Part shown: piece after piece, positions 24,319 through 36,297 of the stretch
How positions within the stretch are numbered: position 1 is the first letter of the stretch
How the letters are laid out: each line of letters begins with the position of its first letter
Source: Sarocladium kiliense
Lineage: Eukaryota; Ascomycota; Sordariomycetes; Hypocreales; Sarocladiaceae
DNA: 64,000 bases
Assembly: GCA_030734395.1 (NCBI GenBank)
Contig: JAUZTG010000034.1
Span: 1,426,001 to 1,490,000, forward strand
Direction: 5' to 3'
Position numbers and translations under genes: made by a program
Notes under the pieces: generated by a model
The model's database searches: none
What the model saw: the letters and a program-made list of their open reading frames with translations, nothing else
Told to the model about the DNA's origin: nothing

Positions 24319-24772
24319 GGTGGTGATTAGGCTTCTCAACTGCGATGATGAGATGAGGAGGTTGACGGGTGGAAGTGCAAGTACAGGGGTATCAAGAGTC
24401 CGTGGGGCGGAATGGCTTTTGGGTTGTAATAGGCTCAGAGATCCGGGACCACTACAGCACACTGCGTAGTTGTCACAGAAGGATCAAGCGAAAGCAAGAG
24501 GAAGTTTGAACAAGTAGATCGTCGTCAATCATTTGCACATAGCCCGTGCGCTATTCTTGTTACACGTTTTGTATGTTCCGATCCCCGAACCTTCCAGTCC
24601 TGATCCAGCCCTCGTACCTTTGATGATATCACAAGCAGAAACAACTAAATGAAGACTCCGAGAACACCAGACATGCAGGAAAATATGACAATTCCTCGTC
24701 CTCTGCCACCGTCACGCATTAGTCGAGGGCCAGAAGGTCGTTGTTATTAGCTCCCGCGTGCCTCGCCTACTT
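24319..24772. other. Intergenic, 454 bp
   Basis: This is the promoter side of the AflR-type gene and the 3' side of Cyk3. No further feature is seen. Confidence 0.5.
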
Positions 24773-27700
24773 TCATCCCACGCACACCCACTCTGCAAAG
24801 ACGCACCACCGTGCCGTCCGGTCTGCGAGCACCAGGCCTCGCCAGACACCTCTCTCTGAGCATTTGATAATCGTCTCCCATGTTCCGCCGTCGCTGATCT
24901 CCTCGTCTGCTGAGTGACCTCTGCCACCAACACTGATGCCCTTGCGATCCTCCTTCCTCATAAGACGGAGAATCTTGCCTCCCGGGGTTTGAATAGCCAG
25001 TTTGGCCGGCTTTTTGCCAGCAACCGTTCCGCTGGCCGAGCTGGGATTTGAGCTGCCTGTTACCGATGTCGTCATGCTCATAGCAGATCCTGGCCGCGCG
25101 AATGGGATAGGACTAGCACCTCCAGGGTTGGAAGACGGTGTCAATACTGAGCTTGGCCCTGTCGACATCGAGCTGGGATGTTGGCGAATTGCAAAGACGA
25201 AGGTGTTGTTCAGTGCCAGCCGCTGGCACTGTGGTTGCACGACGTAGATATCGTGGCGTTGAGCATGCGGCGTCGGGTGCCTCGTCACAAAGTCGTAAGG
25301 CGGGTTCTCGCCAGTGTGGACGATCGGCAAGGAGAAGGCTAGCGGGTGTGGGATATCTTTGATACTGTGCATTAGGCCTCGCTTGCCCGCGTAGATCTTG
25401 AGGACGCCTTGGCCCTCGTCACCGGGGAGCAGAGCCTTCACAGTATATCTCTTGACGCCATTGAACCATTCAGCTTGGGCCAATGCCCGCTTCTTAATAA
25501 CATCTCCGCTTTCAAAGACATCTCCGTCTGAATCGCGTGTATATGCCCGAGCTTCAACCTCGGCTGCGATTTCGACGTCTGCTGGCACATTGAATTTGAC
25601 GTGAACCATCTCGAGATCTTCGATTCGGTTCAAGCAAGTGTTGTAATCGACCATTTCCATCTCATTTCGGAAGAAAGGAGGGCAGGTGCAAGGCAGGTTC
25701 AGGAGTATTTCGTGCGCTACCGGAGGCACAATATGCTGCTGGTCATGATGATCTGGAACATGCGTCCAGCAACTCTCAAGAGGTCGGGTGAGAAACCACC
25801 AGGGGTCGGCTACCGTGTTACCTGCGCTCGAGTACAAGCCCCTCCGGGGGTTCGAGGGGCTTGCCAGACAACAGTCCATGATGCGCCACTCGTTGTCGAC
25901 AACAACAGCATTCCACCAGTGGTTTGGCCGAGGCATCATGTTCAAGTCGGATAGTTCGCCCGGCGCCTTGAGGTACCCACGCACAATCTCGCACTGCAAT
26001 CCGACGGCCACGCACATCTCCTGAACGAGCACAGCATACTCCTCGGCGCAGGCTCTCTTCGATTGAATCACTCTGCGGGTATCAACCTCTCCTTCGAAGT
26101 CCTCTTCCCAGCAGATTTTCTCTGCCACCCAGGTGAAGATGGCTCGCAGTCGCTGCACGTCGCTCCGGTAGGGACGGCAAACGTACGTCGTTGCCAAAGT
26201 AATGGCAGTCGTCATTGGTGGGAGGCTGCTAATGAATCGCGAGTTCTTGTCGACTTGACTGAGGTTGATGGTCTGATAGTTGACAGCATTGTGGACCACG
26301 TTGCCGTCCGCAGCCTCGTCGCCCTCGATACTCTCATAGAGCTCGTCAACGGGGTTGAGTGTTGGATGATCGAGCATCTGGCATCGGTCCTGGCGCTCAT
26401 TGCGTTCGATTTTGCTGAGTGAGTTGGATCGATTCACATCCCTCCTCACTTGAACCCAGTCAACGCCGTTGCTCAGCCCCATCTCCTTGGCCGCATCGTT
26501 GCCAAATCCAGTACGGGCCGATCCCACAGGCATAGAACCTGGCGGGAGGGATTTTGCCATAGGTGAAAGCCGTATCGACTCCCCGCCCGCTATGGACCCA
26601 GCTGCCAGGCTACCACGACTGCTTGCCACTCCAGTCTTGGCTGTATCAAGGATCTTGCGGAAAATATTGCGCCTCGGTGCTTTCGGCTGCACGAGGCCAC
26701 CTAGTCCGGCCGTTGAGGTCTCTTGGAAATCCGTGTGGGCTCGAACCAAGCCAGGAGGGTTGCTGGCGTGGCTGCTGTGATATGTCACTCCAGTGAATGG
26801 TGTTTCTGGACGATCAGGTTCAATATCGCGCATGCCCAAGGCACTTTGGGTGCGCTGGTTCGAACGGGCCATACTTCCTGCACTCGTCGAGCTGAATCCT
26901 CCTGCCGATACACCACTCCATAAGGTTCTTCCGCTACTTTGCGTCGAAGAGCTAACCTGGCTCGAAGCATTGGTCACATTTGTTTTTGTTGTGTAAGTAC
27001 GATTGACACCCCCGCCAATCTCATACGCAGACTTGCGTGTTCGTAACTTGCGTTCCGGCTCGGATCGGTCTCCCATTGAGGATTTTGGCCGCGCAAACGG
27101 CTGTCCTTTCGGGGGCGGTGGTGGTGGCTGGTCATCGTCGTCTGAGAGAACCGCGGGCGTACTTGCTGAGTGCTTGTGGAGCTTTTCGAACTGTTTTTCC
27201 ATGCGCTCGACATAAGTATTGAGTTGTGGAAGTTGCTGAGGTTCCTGTCTGGAATCGCGACCGTTGCCGTAGGATGACTGATCTTGTGATGACTCGCCAC
27301 TCCAAGTCTCATAACCCTCGTCGACATGTGCTATACCCATCGAGGTGAGAGGCCGAACGCGCTCTGGTACTCTTCTTTTCGACTTCCGGGAGACCAGATC
27401 GAAGCATTCAGGTGACCACGGGTCCAAAGGCTTTTCATCCAGTTCCCGACCCTGTGGCCCTCCGAAGCCTTGAAGTTCATCCAACTGCTCCATAACACCA
27501 TCCATTGCCTCTCGCAGGGGCGATGGTGTCATTTGACTGCCACCAGACACGTCTCGAGGTGCTCGTGGGGTCTGATATTGTACGTCTCCATGGTCTTGGC
27601 CGCCATAGGACAGCTGGGACCCGTGTCTTGAGAGCGCTGCAGGCTGATATGAGGCATTGGAATCGTGCCGGGATGGAGTGTACGGTTTGAAGGAGCCGTT

Positions 27701-28635
27701 CGATCCGTGACGCGAGCTGCCATCAAAAGAGTAACGATCGCGGATATCTATGGAGTTTTGGCGGTTGACGTGTCGGTGAGGCGGAGGAGCAGGTGGTGGT
27801 GGTGAGTCTGGCCCCATGCCTGGGCTAACAGGACGGGAGAAGGATGGTGCCGGCGAGTGTGCTCGCATGGAATAGGCATGATGTTGTGGAGGAGCGGGTG
27901 ATACTGCTCGCGAGCCATAACCATGGTGTGGTGGAGGGGCTGGCGAGAGAGCTCGAGGATGGTAGGCCTGGTGTTGTGGTGGGGCGGGAGACACAGCACG
28001 ATGGCCGTATGACTGCATTGGAGGAGCTGGTGAGGGCGCTCTTGAGTGGTAGTCAACATGCTGTTGTGGTGCCGGAGACGGCGCTCTCGATCCATATCCA
28101 TGTCTGTTTGGCGCAGGCGAAGGTGCTCGGCCAATATCATCCTGGGCACCCTTCACGTAGGAGCCGCCTGAGTTCTCCCTGGAACGCGGCTTGATCTCCT
28201 CTTTGAAGACCTCTGGTTGTTTGGCACTCGTATAGTGAGGGGCCTTGACGTAGGCCTCGAAGGGCTTCCGGAACGTCTTGGCCTTCGTTGGTGTGTTCTT
28301 TGGGCTGGGAGTATTACTGCCTGGTAGAGGGCTGACTGATCGAGTCGTCGGGCGAAATCCTTCCGGTAACAGCTCGACAAAATTGGAGGGAAAGGAGCCT
28401 ACGGTCCTTCTGTCGCGGTAGAGCTTGCCCACCCACCAAGATCCGTCGCCGGCGTTGAGGCATTCGATGAGGTCGCCTTCGATGAAGCCCAGGTCGCGCT
28501 TGGACTATTTCAACAGTCAGATCGAGGTCAATGTGCTCGCTGGCCGCACGTTAGGCTTACCTCTCCTCCCCAGGAGTATACGGCCCTGCACCAGCACGGG
28601 AACCGCGTGGGCAGCGGCGGCGGTGCAGGCACCAT
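24773..28635 (-). CDS. CYK3: Cytokinesis protein Cyk3 (SH3 plus transglutaminase-like)
   Basis: Two exons, 28635-28561 and 28504-24773, with a 56-bp intron, giving 1268 residues. The intron splits an N-terminal SH3 domain (residues 18 to about 72: 'AVYSWGG', 'GDLIECLNAGDGSWWVGKL', 'GSFPSNFVELL'). Residues 151-255 hold seven 14-15-residue repeats built on 'RAxSPAP'. The middle is disordered and Ser/Pro-rich. The transglutaminase-like core lies near residues 810-930 and contains C844, H887 ('NHWWNAV') and D902 ('RIMDCC') with the usual catalytic spacing. The conserved end 'WRGLVLADRTARWCVFAEW' is typical of fungal Cyk3. In yeasts Cyk3 acts at the division site with Hof1 and Inn1 to promote septum synthesis; here the role should be septation of hyphae. 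Confidence 0.92.
27815..28129 (-). repeat. Seven-copy SPAP peptide repeat within CYK3
   Basis: Seven units of 14-15 codons, each beginning Arg-Ala-x-Ser-Pro-Ala-Pro and most ending in His/Tyr-rich sequence, lie head to tail at residues 151-255 of Cyk3. Each carries a Ser-Pro site. The units differ in third positions, so this is an old repeat rather than a fresh duplication. Confidence 0.85.
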
Positions 28636-30007
28636 GGCGCCTGGTGATGATGTCCTCCTTCAAAATGTGCTAGAAATAACAATGACGAGGAAAGCCAACG
28701 GAATGAGCCCTCGATGTATGCTATACTACCGGGTTCAAGCAATATCGGAAAATCGGCGTGTTAGGCAGGCGTTGGTGGTCGGGAGACGGCGTCGAGCATA
28801 AACAAATCGCCGGTGAGGTACAGCAGGCGGCCAGTCAGTCGAGGTTCGCGAGACCGCGTTCGTGGTGTTGATACTTGATCGCTGGCAAGTGGCAGGGCGG
28901 TGGAACAGGTGATAACAGCCGTAGCAGTTCACAATGGACGCTTTGCGGAAGACAAGACAGGCTCGAGCGTCAAGCTCATTTCGATGTCTGAGGCGTGCAG
29001 CGACAGATGGTAGCAGGTGCCGTGGTGGGCGGCTGCGGCACCGCTAATCCTGGCCTGGCACGATGACCTACCCTGGTGTTGCCACAGCAACGAGGCTGAT
29101 CACGCCCACTGTGAGGTACCTGGAGGGGTGCAGCCACAAAGTCCTGACTAGCAGAATATCATTATGTCACAAGGTTTCTAATCATTGTCTCATGGTACAT
29201 TGTGGACAGAGAACGCTCTGGATTCAGAATTCCTGGAAGCAGCACCGAGGGTGACAGGTACAATTGCCTTGTGCAAACTGACTCACGTCTTTCACTGCTG
29301 AGCACACATAGCAATTGATATACTTGAGTTGCCCCAATAAATAAACGCCCAGCAGTCTGTTTCACGAATCTAAAGCAGCATCCATACCCGAAATGTCATT
29401 TCTTGGTAATTGGATCTACTTCAGGTTGGTCCAAGCGTACCGGTAGACTGCACCCAAGATACCGGGTAAGCCGATTTGCAGAGCTAAAGGCAGAACATCG
29501 CTAGGAAAGGATAAAATCACGACAGCAGATGTCAGAACTGATTGCTGGGCAGCAAGACTGCTTCTACGTTTTGCTTGCACCTTCCCATGAGCCTCAGGAG
29601 ATTGCTCGCTGCGAAGGTCAGGCCATGCTTCGAATCCCGCACTCGCTGCCGACAGCTGGATTGTCGCTTTCGGAATCAAGATCGGAATTAAACTCCTCCT
29701 TCAACACCCTTCCACGCATTAGCAACTCAACGACCAGTTTAAGCTCCGTCGATGGACGAGCCGGATCCTCGTGACCCGGCATAGGAGCACGGCATGTGTC
29801 GACCCCCGTTTTTCACCCCTCTCTTCTCGATATCCAGCACTTACACGGCTTCCCACCAACAAAAGACCATCGTACCTACAATCCTTCTCACCCGGTCATC
29901 GCGTTGTAAGATCGCCAGAATCGTCAGTCGTTCAGCTCCTGGTCTCTTTGTTACTCTGACCAGCTCCGCTTCGGACGTCTAATAAGCCACTGGCGACCTC
30001 TTCGAAG
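28636..30007. other. Divergent intergenic region, 1.4 kb
   Basis: This separates Cyk3 (minus) from the DUF4863 gene (plus) and should hold both promoters. The last 300 bp before the plus-strand ATG are pyrimidine-rich, as in many fungal leaders. No RNA gene or domain-bearing frame is seen. Confidence 0.5.
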
Positions 30008-30662
30008 ATGGACAAGACAGATGTTGCCGCAGTGCTAGACATCTCAAAATGGCCAAATGCACAGGCATTTGTTGCCCGAGCCGGCGAGTTCCTGCATGAG
30101 ATCGAAGATTTGTAAGTATGCGTGCTTGAATCACTTGCTTGGTTGCTATCAGTGTTCGACTCTGCAACGCGATAGGTAGCTGATGCTTGAGTTTTGAAGA
30201 ACACCCGGCAGAGACCTCGAAGCCAAGCTCAACAAAGAGTATGGGCCGGGAACGCCTTACTATGAAGATCTTTGCTCCTACATCAGAAAAGGTCTAGAGG
30301 AAGGTTGGGTAGCAGAGACTGAACTAGATGGCCGCAAGTATCGCCGTGGCAAGATCTCCGTCCCCTCCGCCGAAACAAGATTCTGCAGCATCACAACCGT
30401 CTTTATTGACAGCCAGGAGGTCTTCAGAGGACAATACCACGCCCACCCATACGGTGAGATCAATTGTGTCGTCCAGATCGATGACACTGCGCAGCTCAAA
30501 GGCATGCAGGGCTGGCAGGGGGCGGGTTGGACATCGCCTGGGCCAGGTACACATCACTACCCTGAGGTTCGAGGTGGCGCGCTTGTTTCGCTCTTCTTTT
30601 TACCTGCCGGCCGCATCGCGTACAATGCGGTGCCGGGTGCGCCCCAACCTCTGTCTGTCTAA
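30008..30662 (+). CDS. DUF4863 protein, 4-hydroxylaminobenzoate-lyase-like (PnbB family)
   Basis: Two exons, 30008-30111 and 30212-30662, give 184 residues; the 100-bp intron is longer than most here. The protein reads 'YRRGKISVPSAETRFCSIT', then 'GQYHAHPYGEINCVV', 'GWQGAGWTSPGPGTHHYPEV' and 'GGALVSLFFLPAGRI', a small cupin-like fold with several His. This pattern is that of DUF4863, the family of bacterial 4-hydroxylaminobenzoate lyase (PnbB), which turns the hydroxylamine made from 4-nitrobenzoate into protocatechuate with release of ammonia. The fungal substrate is unknown, and no nitroreductase or protocatechuate gene is nearby. The family is best known from bacteria, so an old transfer is possible. 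I recognise the family from memory of its motifs. Confidence 0.72.
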
Positions 30663-32050
30663 GTGAGATCGTTAAGCAGATGGGTGGAGCACCACTGTTG
30701 ATGGAAATAAGCGGCAGTCTCCGGACTGGCAAGCCGAATTGTCCTTAAATGCAAGATTGAAGAAAGACTGTCTGCTTGATATCTGTCTGGTCAAAACCAG
30801 CTAGGTTCCGTTCGAAAGAGCTTCCTTTTTCTTGTGGAACATGAATGGTGCTTCTTCAGAGTTATAAGTACAGTCAGTGGAGCTGGCGAGTTCACAATGT
30901 AAGAGCAAAGATGTAGTAACTAACTCTTTGAAACAAGAAAGTCAAGCCAGATTGGTGAGGTAAAACAGGACAAGATCCTCAACTTTGAAGAGTACTACAC
31001 TGGGTTGCAGTTATTCCTGATTTGGTGACACCACCGCCAGAGCCTAATGCAGCTTCGTCCGCGAGTGTAAGGGATGGATGATTTGCCGTCAGGATGCTGA
31101 CTGCTCCCAGCCAGCAAGAAGTACCAAGGAGCTACAAGGTTCTCCAAGTTTTTTTATCTGCCAAAAAGCGCGAGGAAAAAAAAGGACACTGGGAATCAGA
31201 AAGATCGAACATATAACCCAATCATAGGACGCGCCACAGACTGGAAGTGACACCATGAGTGGGAGCTTGTTAGCCGACCTGAGCTCTCATAACCGCCGAC
31301 GATTTCCATCTCATACATACATGTCGCTCCCTCGCTTCCTCTTTGGGAACCTTGCATTCATCTAGTCCAACGGCAACGTCGCAGCAAGCCTTCACTGGCT
31401 CCAACTCAGAGATAGTCTCGACGTTGACACACACTCCCGTTCACCGTTGAGCATGCAACCTATACCCGCAGAGCGTCATTCTTTCAACCTGTTGCAATCA
31501 ATGCATTCGTGAGCTTTAATTCAAGCCATGTGGAATTCATCGGCCCAAGACATCAGGCCTCGTGCACTGACGCATAGTGGAAGCTGATCGGTGTCGTTGC
31601 TGGGCAACCGGCCTCTGGTGGGTCTTTGTTGGGTTGCCCCGGACCTCGCTCGCGACTGACGACACCTCCTCTGCCCAGTGCTCACCTTTCCCCCCAAATC
31701 TCAGCCCGCCTTCGATTCTTCCCTCGTTCCCGGCGAGCATCTTTCTCCACACCTACCTGGTCCCTGCGTCGCAGCACCCAGCCAACCGTCTCATTACCCA
31801 GGACCAGACCAAGTGACCCTTGCAGCCCGGCCTAAATAACCTCGGACGCCCTGCATTGCGGCTGCGCTTGCTTCCTCCTCCTCTTCATCGATATCTTTCC
31901 GTCACATAAACTTCCTCGAAATTCCAAGTCGAGCTCCAAGGCCGGCTTCGTCGTCTTCTTTGGCTCCGGACTCTGTTGCCCTCTCAACTCCCGCAAAACA
32001 CTACAACAGACGATTGGCAGGTGTTTACACTTGCATGATATTCGGATACA
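30663..32050. other. Intergenic, 1.4 kb
   Basis: This lies between two plus-strand genes. It contains A-rich runs near 31172-31184 and a pyrimidine-rich leader-like stretch at about 31670-32000 just before the kinase ATG. No gene is recognised. Confidence 0.5.
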
Positions 32051-34091
32051 ATGGCCGACGAGGGTGTTGCTGAGCACTACCAGGTCTTGGAGGAGCTTGG
32101 TCGTAAGTATCGCCGTTCGGATGACCCCAAGAACCGTGATCTAACGAACAAATGACAGGAGGGAGTTTTGGCGTTGTATACAAAGGCATTGAGAGAGCTA
32201 CCGGCGAGGTTGTCGCCATCAAGCATGTAAGCCATCTGGTCAATCCTTCATGTCAATCATATACTGACAAAGTCTTCTGATAGATCGATCTCGAATCGAA
32301 CGACGATGACATCCAAGACATCCAGGCTGAAATCGCGGTGCTGAGCACTTGCGCCAGCCCTTTCGTCACACAATACAAGGGTTCGTTCCTTCGGGGACAC
32401 AAGCTATGGATTGTCATGGAGTATCTCGGTGGCGGCTCATGTCTTGACTTAGTATGTACATCTGCCATACTCATTGCCTCCCAAGGCTAACACCTGCACA
32501 GCTTAAGCCAGCCAACTTTGGCGAAGTTCACATTGCGATCGTCTGTCGCGAGCTCCTCCTCGGCATCCAATATCTTCACACCGAGGGCAAAATTCATAGA
32601 GACATCAAGGCGGCCAATGTCCTGCTCTCCGAGACTGGCAAGGTCAAGCTAGCAGACTTTGGTGTCGCCGCGCAGCTCACAAACATCAAAAGCCAGAGAA
32701 ACACATTCGTTGGTACGCCTTTTTGGATGGCACCTGAAGTGATCCAACAGGATGGATATAACTTCAAAGCCGATATCTGGTCTCTCGGAATCACAGCCAT
32801 GGAGTTGGCTAACGGCGAGCCTCCTCTATGCCATATTCACCCAATGAAGGTGCTCTTCCAGATCCCCAAGAACGCACCACCCAAGCTTGAGGGCAACTTC
32901 AGCAAGGACTTCAAGGACTTTGTTGCTCAGTGCCTCACCAAGGACTGCGACCGCAGACCATCGGCGAAGGAGTTGCTGCGTCATCGTTTCATCCGATCAG
33001 CCGGCAAGGTGGAGGCATTGCAAGAGCTCATTGCACGAAAGCAGATGTACGATGCGAATCAGAACCGACAAAAACACCCGATCTACTACCAAGAAACGCT
33101 CCAGACGATCTCTCCGAAAGATGAGGAACAAGAATGGGTATTCGACACTGTCAAGTCGGTTGCTCCCCCCAAGAGGCCCACCGTCAGACACCGCAAGCCC
33201 TCATCCCTCTTCGCAGCCGACGAAGCGATGCGGAAGCTCGATCTCAAGGACGCGCCTCTGGGAACATCATCGCCTGCGCCAGCACACGGCACTGTTCGGA
33301 GGTCGACGGTCAGAAGAACACCTTCGCTCGCTCAGGTCTCTTCCATGCACCGGAATGGCTCCCCTCGAGGATCTATTGCCCCGAAGAAGCCACTACAGCC
33401 AGACATGTCTTTCGGCAACTCTGGATCGACGATGCGTCTGTTTCGCAGAGTGCCCTCTGACAGCTCTACCAATGGCCAGCTTGGACGTCCTGTGTCTCCC
33501 GACGATGTTTTCCAAGACGAGAACTTGCCACCATCGATCGCTACCCCAGTCGAGCCATACGGAAAGGAAGCTATTCTGGGTCGCCGTCTCTACAATAAGG
33601 CTATGGAGCCGACTTTGGCCGAGCTGCATGCTCAAACTTCTGCTATGCAGAAACGAGAAGCGCTGGCAAAGTTGTCCGATGCCTTTGCGGCCCTGGATGC
33701 TGTCGACCCAGAAGGCGCACATCATCTGATGAGCAACCTGGTCTCAGCCATGTCGCAAGATAAGAAGCTCAATGCATGCTTCCTGCAGCAAGCAACCCAG
33801 AAAACGCCGGACGACGGTACACCACAGGGAACAGTGTTGATCAAGTCTTCAACTCCTGCCGCAAGTCCGACGAAACTGGTTCTGGCTTCGAACAACCCTC
33901 ATCTCAAGAGCCACCGGCGACGACAGGGCGATTCTCCAGCTCTCAATGAGAAGGACTACGAAAGGTCCATGCTTGAGCACAAATACCCTGGTCGGGAAGC
34001 CAAGGCTGGTATGGAGCACTGCAAGCAGTTGTCTGAAGTGCTCTACAGCCGTTGGTCAGATGGGCTACGTCTACGTTGGCCGGCAACATGA
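32051..34091 (+). CDS. STE20-type germinal-centre protein kinase (GCK-III / MST3-Sid1-like)
   Basis: Four exons: 32051-32102, 32159-32226, 32284-32451 and 32502-34091; introns of 56, 57 and 50 bp; 625 residues. The kinase domain starts almost at once: glycine loop 'GRGSFGVVYKG' (18-28), VAIK lysine K39, 'HRDIKAANVLL' (128-138), DFG at 148-150, and the GCK signature 'GTPFWMAPEVI'. It closes with 'DFVAQCLTKDCDRRPSAKELL'. After it come disordered Ser/Pro-rich sequence and a conserved helical tail ('MLEHKYPGREAKAGMEH...LYSRWSDGLRLRWP') that these fungal GCKs share. Family members act in the septation initiation or MOR networks controlling septation and polarity. Which of the fungal GCK paralogues (SID1/SepM, MST1, POD6) this is cannot be fixed from one sequence. 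Confidence 0.9.
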
Positions 34092-34687
34092 GCTCTTTTG
34101 TGCGAAATACATTATGAAGACGAGACTCGCCGCTGACCTCAACGGAATGACTGAAAGGGCTCATGATCTGTACGATTTTGTTTACAAATCTTTGGCGCTG
34201 TACGATCTACTCCTTCATAGGAGCTGCGAAAGGAACTAGTACCACTTGCATACTTGTGTTGTTGGATACAGCTTCAAGCTGTCTGTGGAGGAAAGCAAGG
34301 TACCGATGCGGTATCTTGAAAGGAACCATGACCATCGCTCAGCCCGTGTTGAGCCCGGCGTTCCATCTAGAGGTTGTATTTCTCTTTGCGGGCTACGCAC
34401 CCAGTCTCCTCAACAGGGTGTGTCCCACGTTACCTAATTTCTCAGCGTACTGATTCGGTCCGCTACGCATGTATTTGGAAAGGCCCGGCGTTATCATTTA
34501 GCATCTTGCAGAGCGTTTTGTTTATGTTTGCTGTTCATTCATGAAAAGATAGTTGGCAATAGGTAGTTTTGTACAATCAGAAGCAATTCGAACCACTGCA
34601 GGTGCGCTCATGTGCGTCTCTCATGTTCTTGGATCGTGTGTTATGAGTGACAATGCGGAGGTTGTAGGGAGTCAGAAGTGCATGTAT
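34092..34687. other. Convergent 3' intergenic region, 596 bp
   Basis: This lies between the stop codons of the kinase gene (plus) and the Rai1 gene (minus). It holds the two 3' UTRs; no other feature is visible. Confidence 0.6.
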
Positions 34688-36297
34688 TTAAACTTCTGAG
34701 CTCGGATCAGGCCCAAGCTTCAGCTTTATTCTCCAATTTTTGAACTCCTCGGTAACGATATCCCCATGGCCAGTCTCCTCGATTCGGTATACCTCTATTA
34801 TAGGTGACTGTGGCGAGCGCCTGATCCTCCAAACGCCATCCTCGGTAATAGTACTCCTCAGCCCTAGTGCCTTTAGTCAGTCCACCGTTCATGCGACAGA
34901 GGAAAATGCGGATTGAGAGGAAGGCTCACAGTCCAAGAATGCGGCGGCAAAGTTGACGCACATATCGGCATTCCACTGCGGGTTTGGTCCAGCATTCACA
35001 GTCTCCGGGATCTTGTGCGTCTCGATCTCCTTGACTTCGGCAAGGATGCCGTCGCGTGTTCGGAAGCCTACAATGATCTTGGGCACGCCGAGGAGGAAGG
35101 ACTGGATCCAAAACTTCATCAGCTTTCTGTGAAAGGCATCCATGTCGCCCTGACCTCGGATCTCCTGGCTCGTTTTGAGCTCGACCCAGTTGACGGGGCT
35201 ACCTGGTACTGTTGGTTTTGAGTCCCAAACTGAAGTTCATGGTGAGCTCCCCTGATCACGGGCTTCGGGAGTGGGGAGGAACGTACTGGCATCAACTTCT
35301 CCTCCTAGACAAAGCGTGGTTGTCCCCACGCCAGTCCTTACTACTGAGCAATATTGCTCTTTGTTGTTAACCACTTCATTTTCTCGGTTCTCAATAAAGT
35401 CACGAGACGTCTCGGCCCATGTGGATGGTAGCGTTGACAGAGTCTCGAACTTATAGCCTATAAGGATGTGAGCTGACTTTCATTATGTCACACGGGCCAT
35501 ACTCATCACGTACCCCAGAATTGCATCATCTCGAGAGGAGGCCCTCGCCTAGGTTTGGCTGGCGTTTCATTCCGTCTCGAATGCATCTTTGAGTCATGGT
35601 CTTCCTCAATAAATCTGCCTTGATGTCAGATGCGCTCAGGCGAATGTTCATAGTTCTCTTACAAGCAGTCCTTCACGTAAATGTCAGAAAAGATCAGTTT
35701 TGTACCAATTGGGGAAGCAGGCATCATACGTCGTAGAGTGTGACATTCATCTCAAATCTATGCCGGTTCCTAGGTCAGCGACGGCGATCTCTGTGACCTT
35801 GGACGAAGGCGCGGGACAATTTACCCGTCAAATCGTTCGAAAGGTGCCGCCATGATCTATCACCTCTCAGCATGGGCTCTGTATTAGGCGAGTCTGCCTC
35901 ATGAGGGTTGTGCCCGCCCACCTTGGTCATCATGCCTCTCCACGTCACGACATTTGCGTCGATCTTCTGACCCGTTTTCTGCTCATGCGCAGCAATGGTC
36001 TTGAGGAGACTGTCAAGGTGTTCGGCCTTGGAATCATCGTTCTTGATGAACGTGTCGAAGCCTTTGGAGAGATCTGCGCCGAGACGTGGAGTGTAATAGT
36101 ACTTGAGGGAGGAGTCGTCAAGTCTAAATTTATGCTCTGCATCATAAGAAAAACATGCGAACTCCTGTAATATCCTTAGAGTTTGTTGATGTGCGCGGGG
36201 TGTGCAGTTGATGGTGTCGACTTACCTTGGGCCTCTTAACTGGCTGGCTGGTACCAGCGAATCTGCCAATTGGCTGAACCTGGAAGTTCGCCGACAT
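34688..36297 (-). CDS. RAI1: Decapping nuclease Rai1/DXO
   Basis: Nine exons: 36297-36226, 36164-35922, 35856-35825, 35757-35730, 35670-35663, 35614-35514, 35457-35287, 35229-34930 and 34863-34688. They join in one frame to 356 residues, the usual size for the family. Landmarks are 'MAAPFERFDGFEMNVTLYD', 'FIEEDHD', 'MMQFWGYKFETLSTLP', 'CLGGEVDAIWDSKP' (catalytic E215 and D217) and 'NWVELKT' (E235, K237), followed by 'GVPKIIVGFRTRDG' and 'DGVWRIRR'. Rai1/DXO enzymes remove incomplete or non-canonical (including NAD) caps from RNA and, in fungi, stabilise the exonuclease Rat1 in the nucleus. Exon 5 is only 8 nt; without it the next exon reads into a stop. The gene diverges from the chromodomain gene, 1.0 kb away. 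Confidence 0.92.
35663..35670 (-). other. RAI1: Eight-nucleotide microexon of RAI1
   Basis: GACTGCTT is flanked by an AG acceptor (ending 35671) and a GTAAG donor (starting 35662). It supplies Asp-Cys and two bases of the next codon, giving 'LYDDCLFIEED', which matches the spacing of the conserved 'FIEE' strand in Rai1 proteins. Skipping it joins the frame to ATT TAT TGA. Confidence 0.75.

Noticed and set aside
32887..33729. 280-codon plus-strand frame inside the kinase gene in another frame
   Set aside because: It is a shadow of the kinase coding sequence, Arg/Ser-rich, with no start context or domain.
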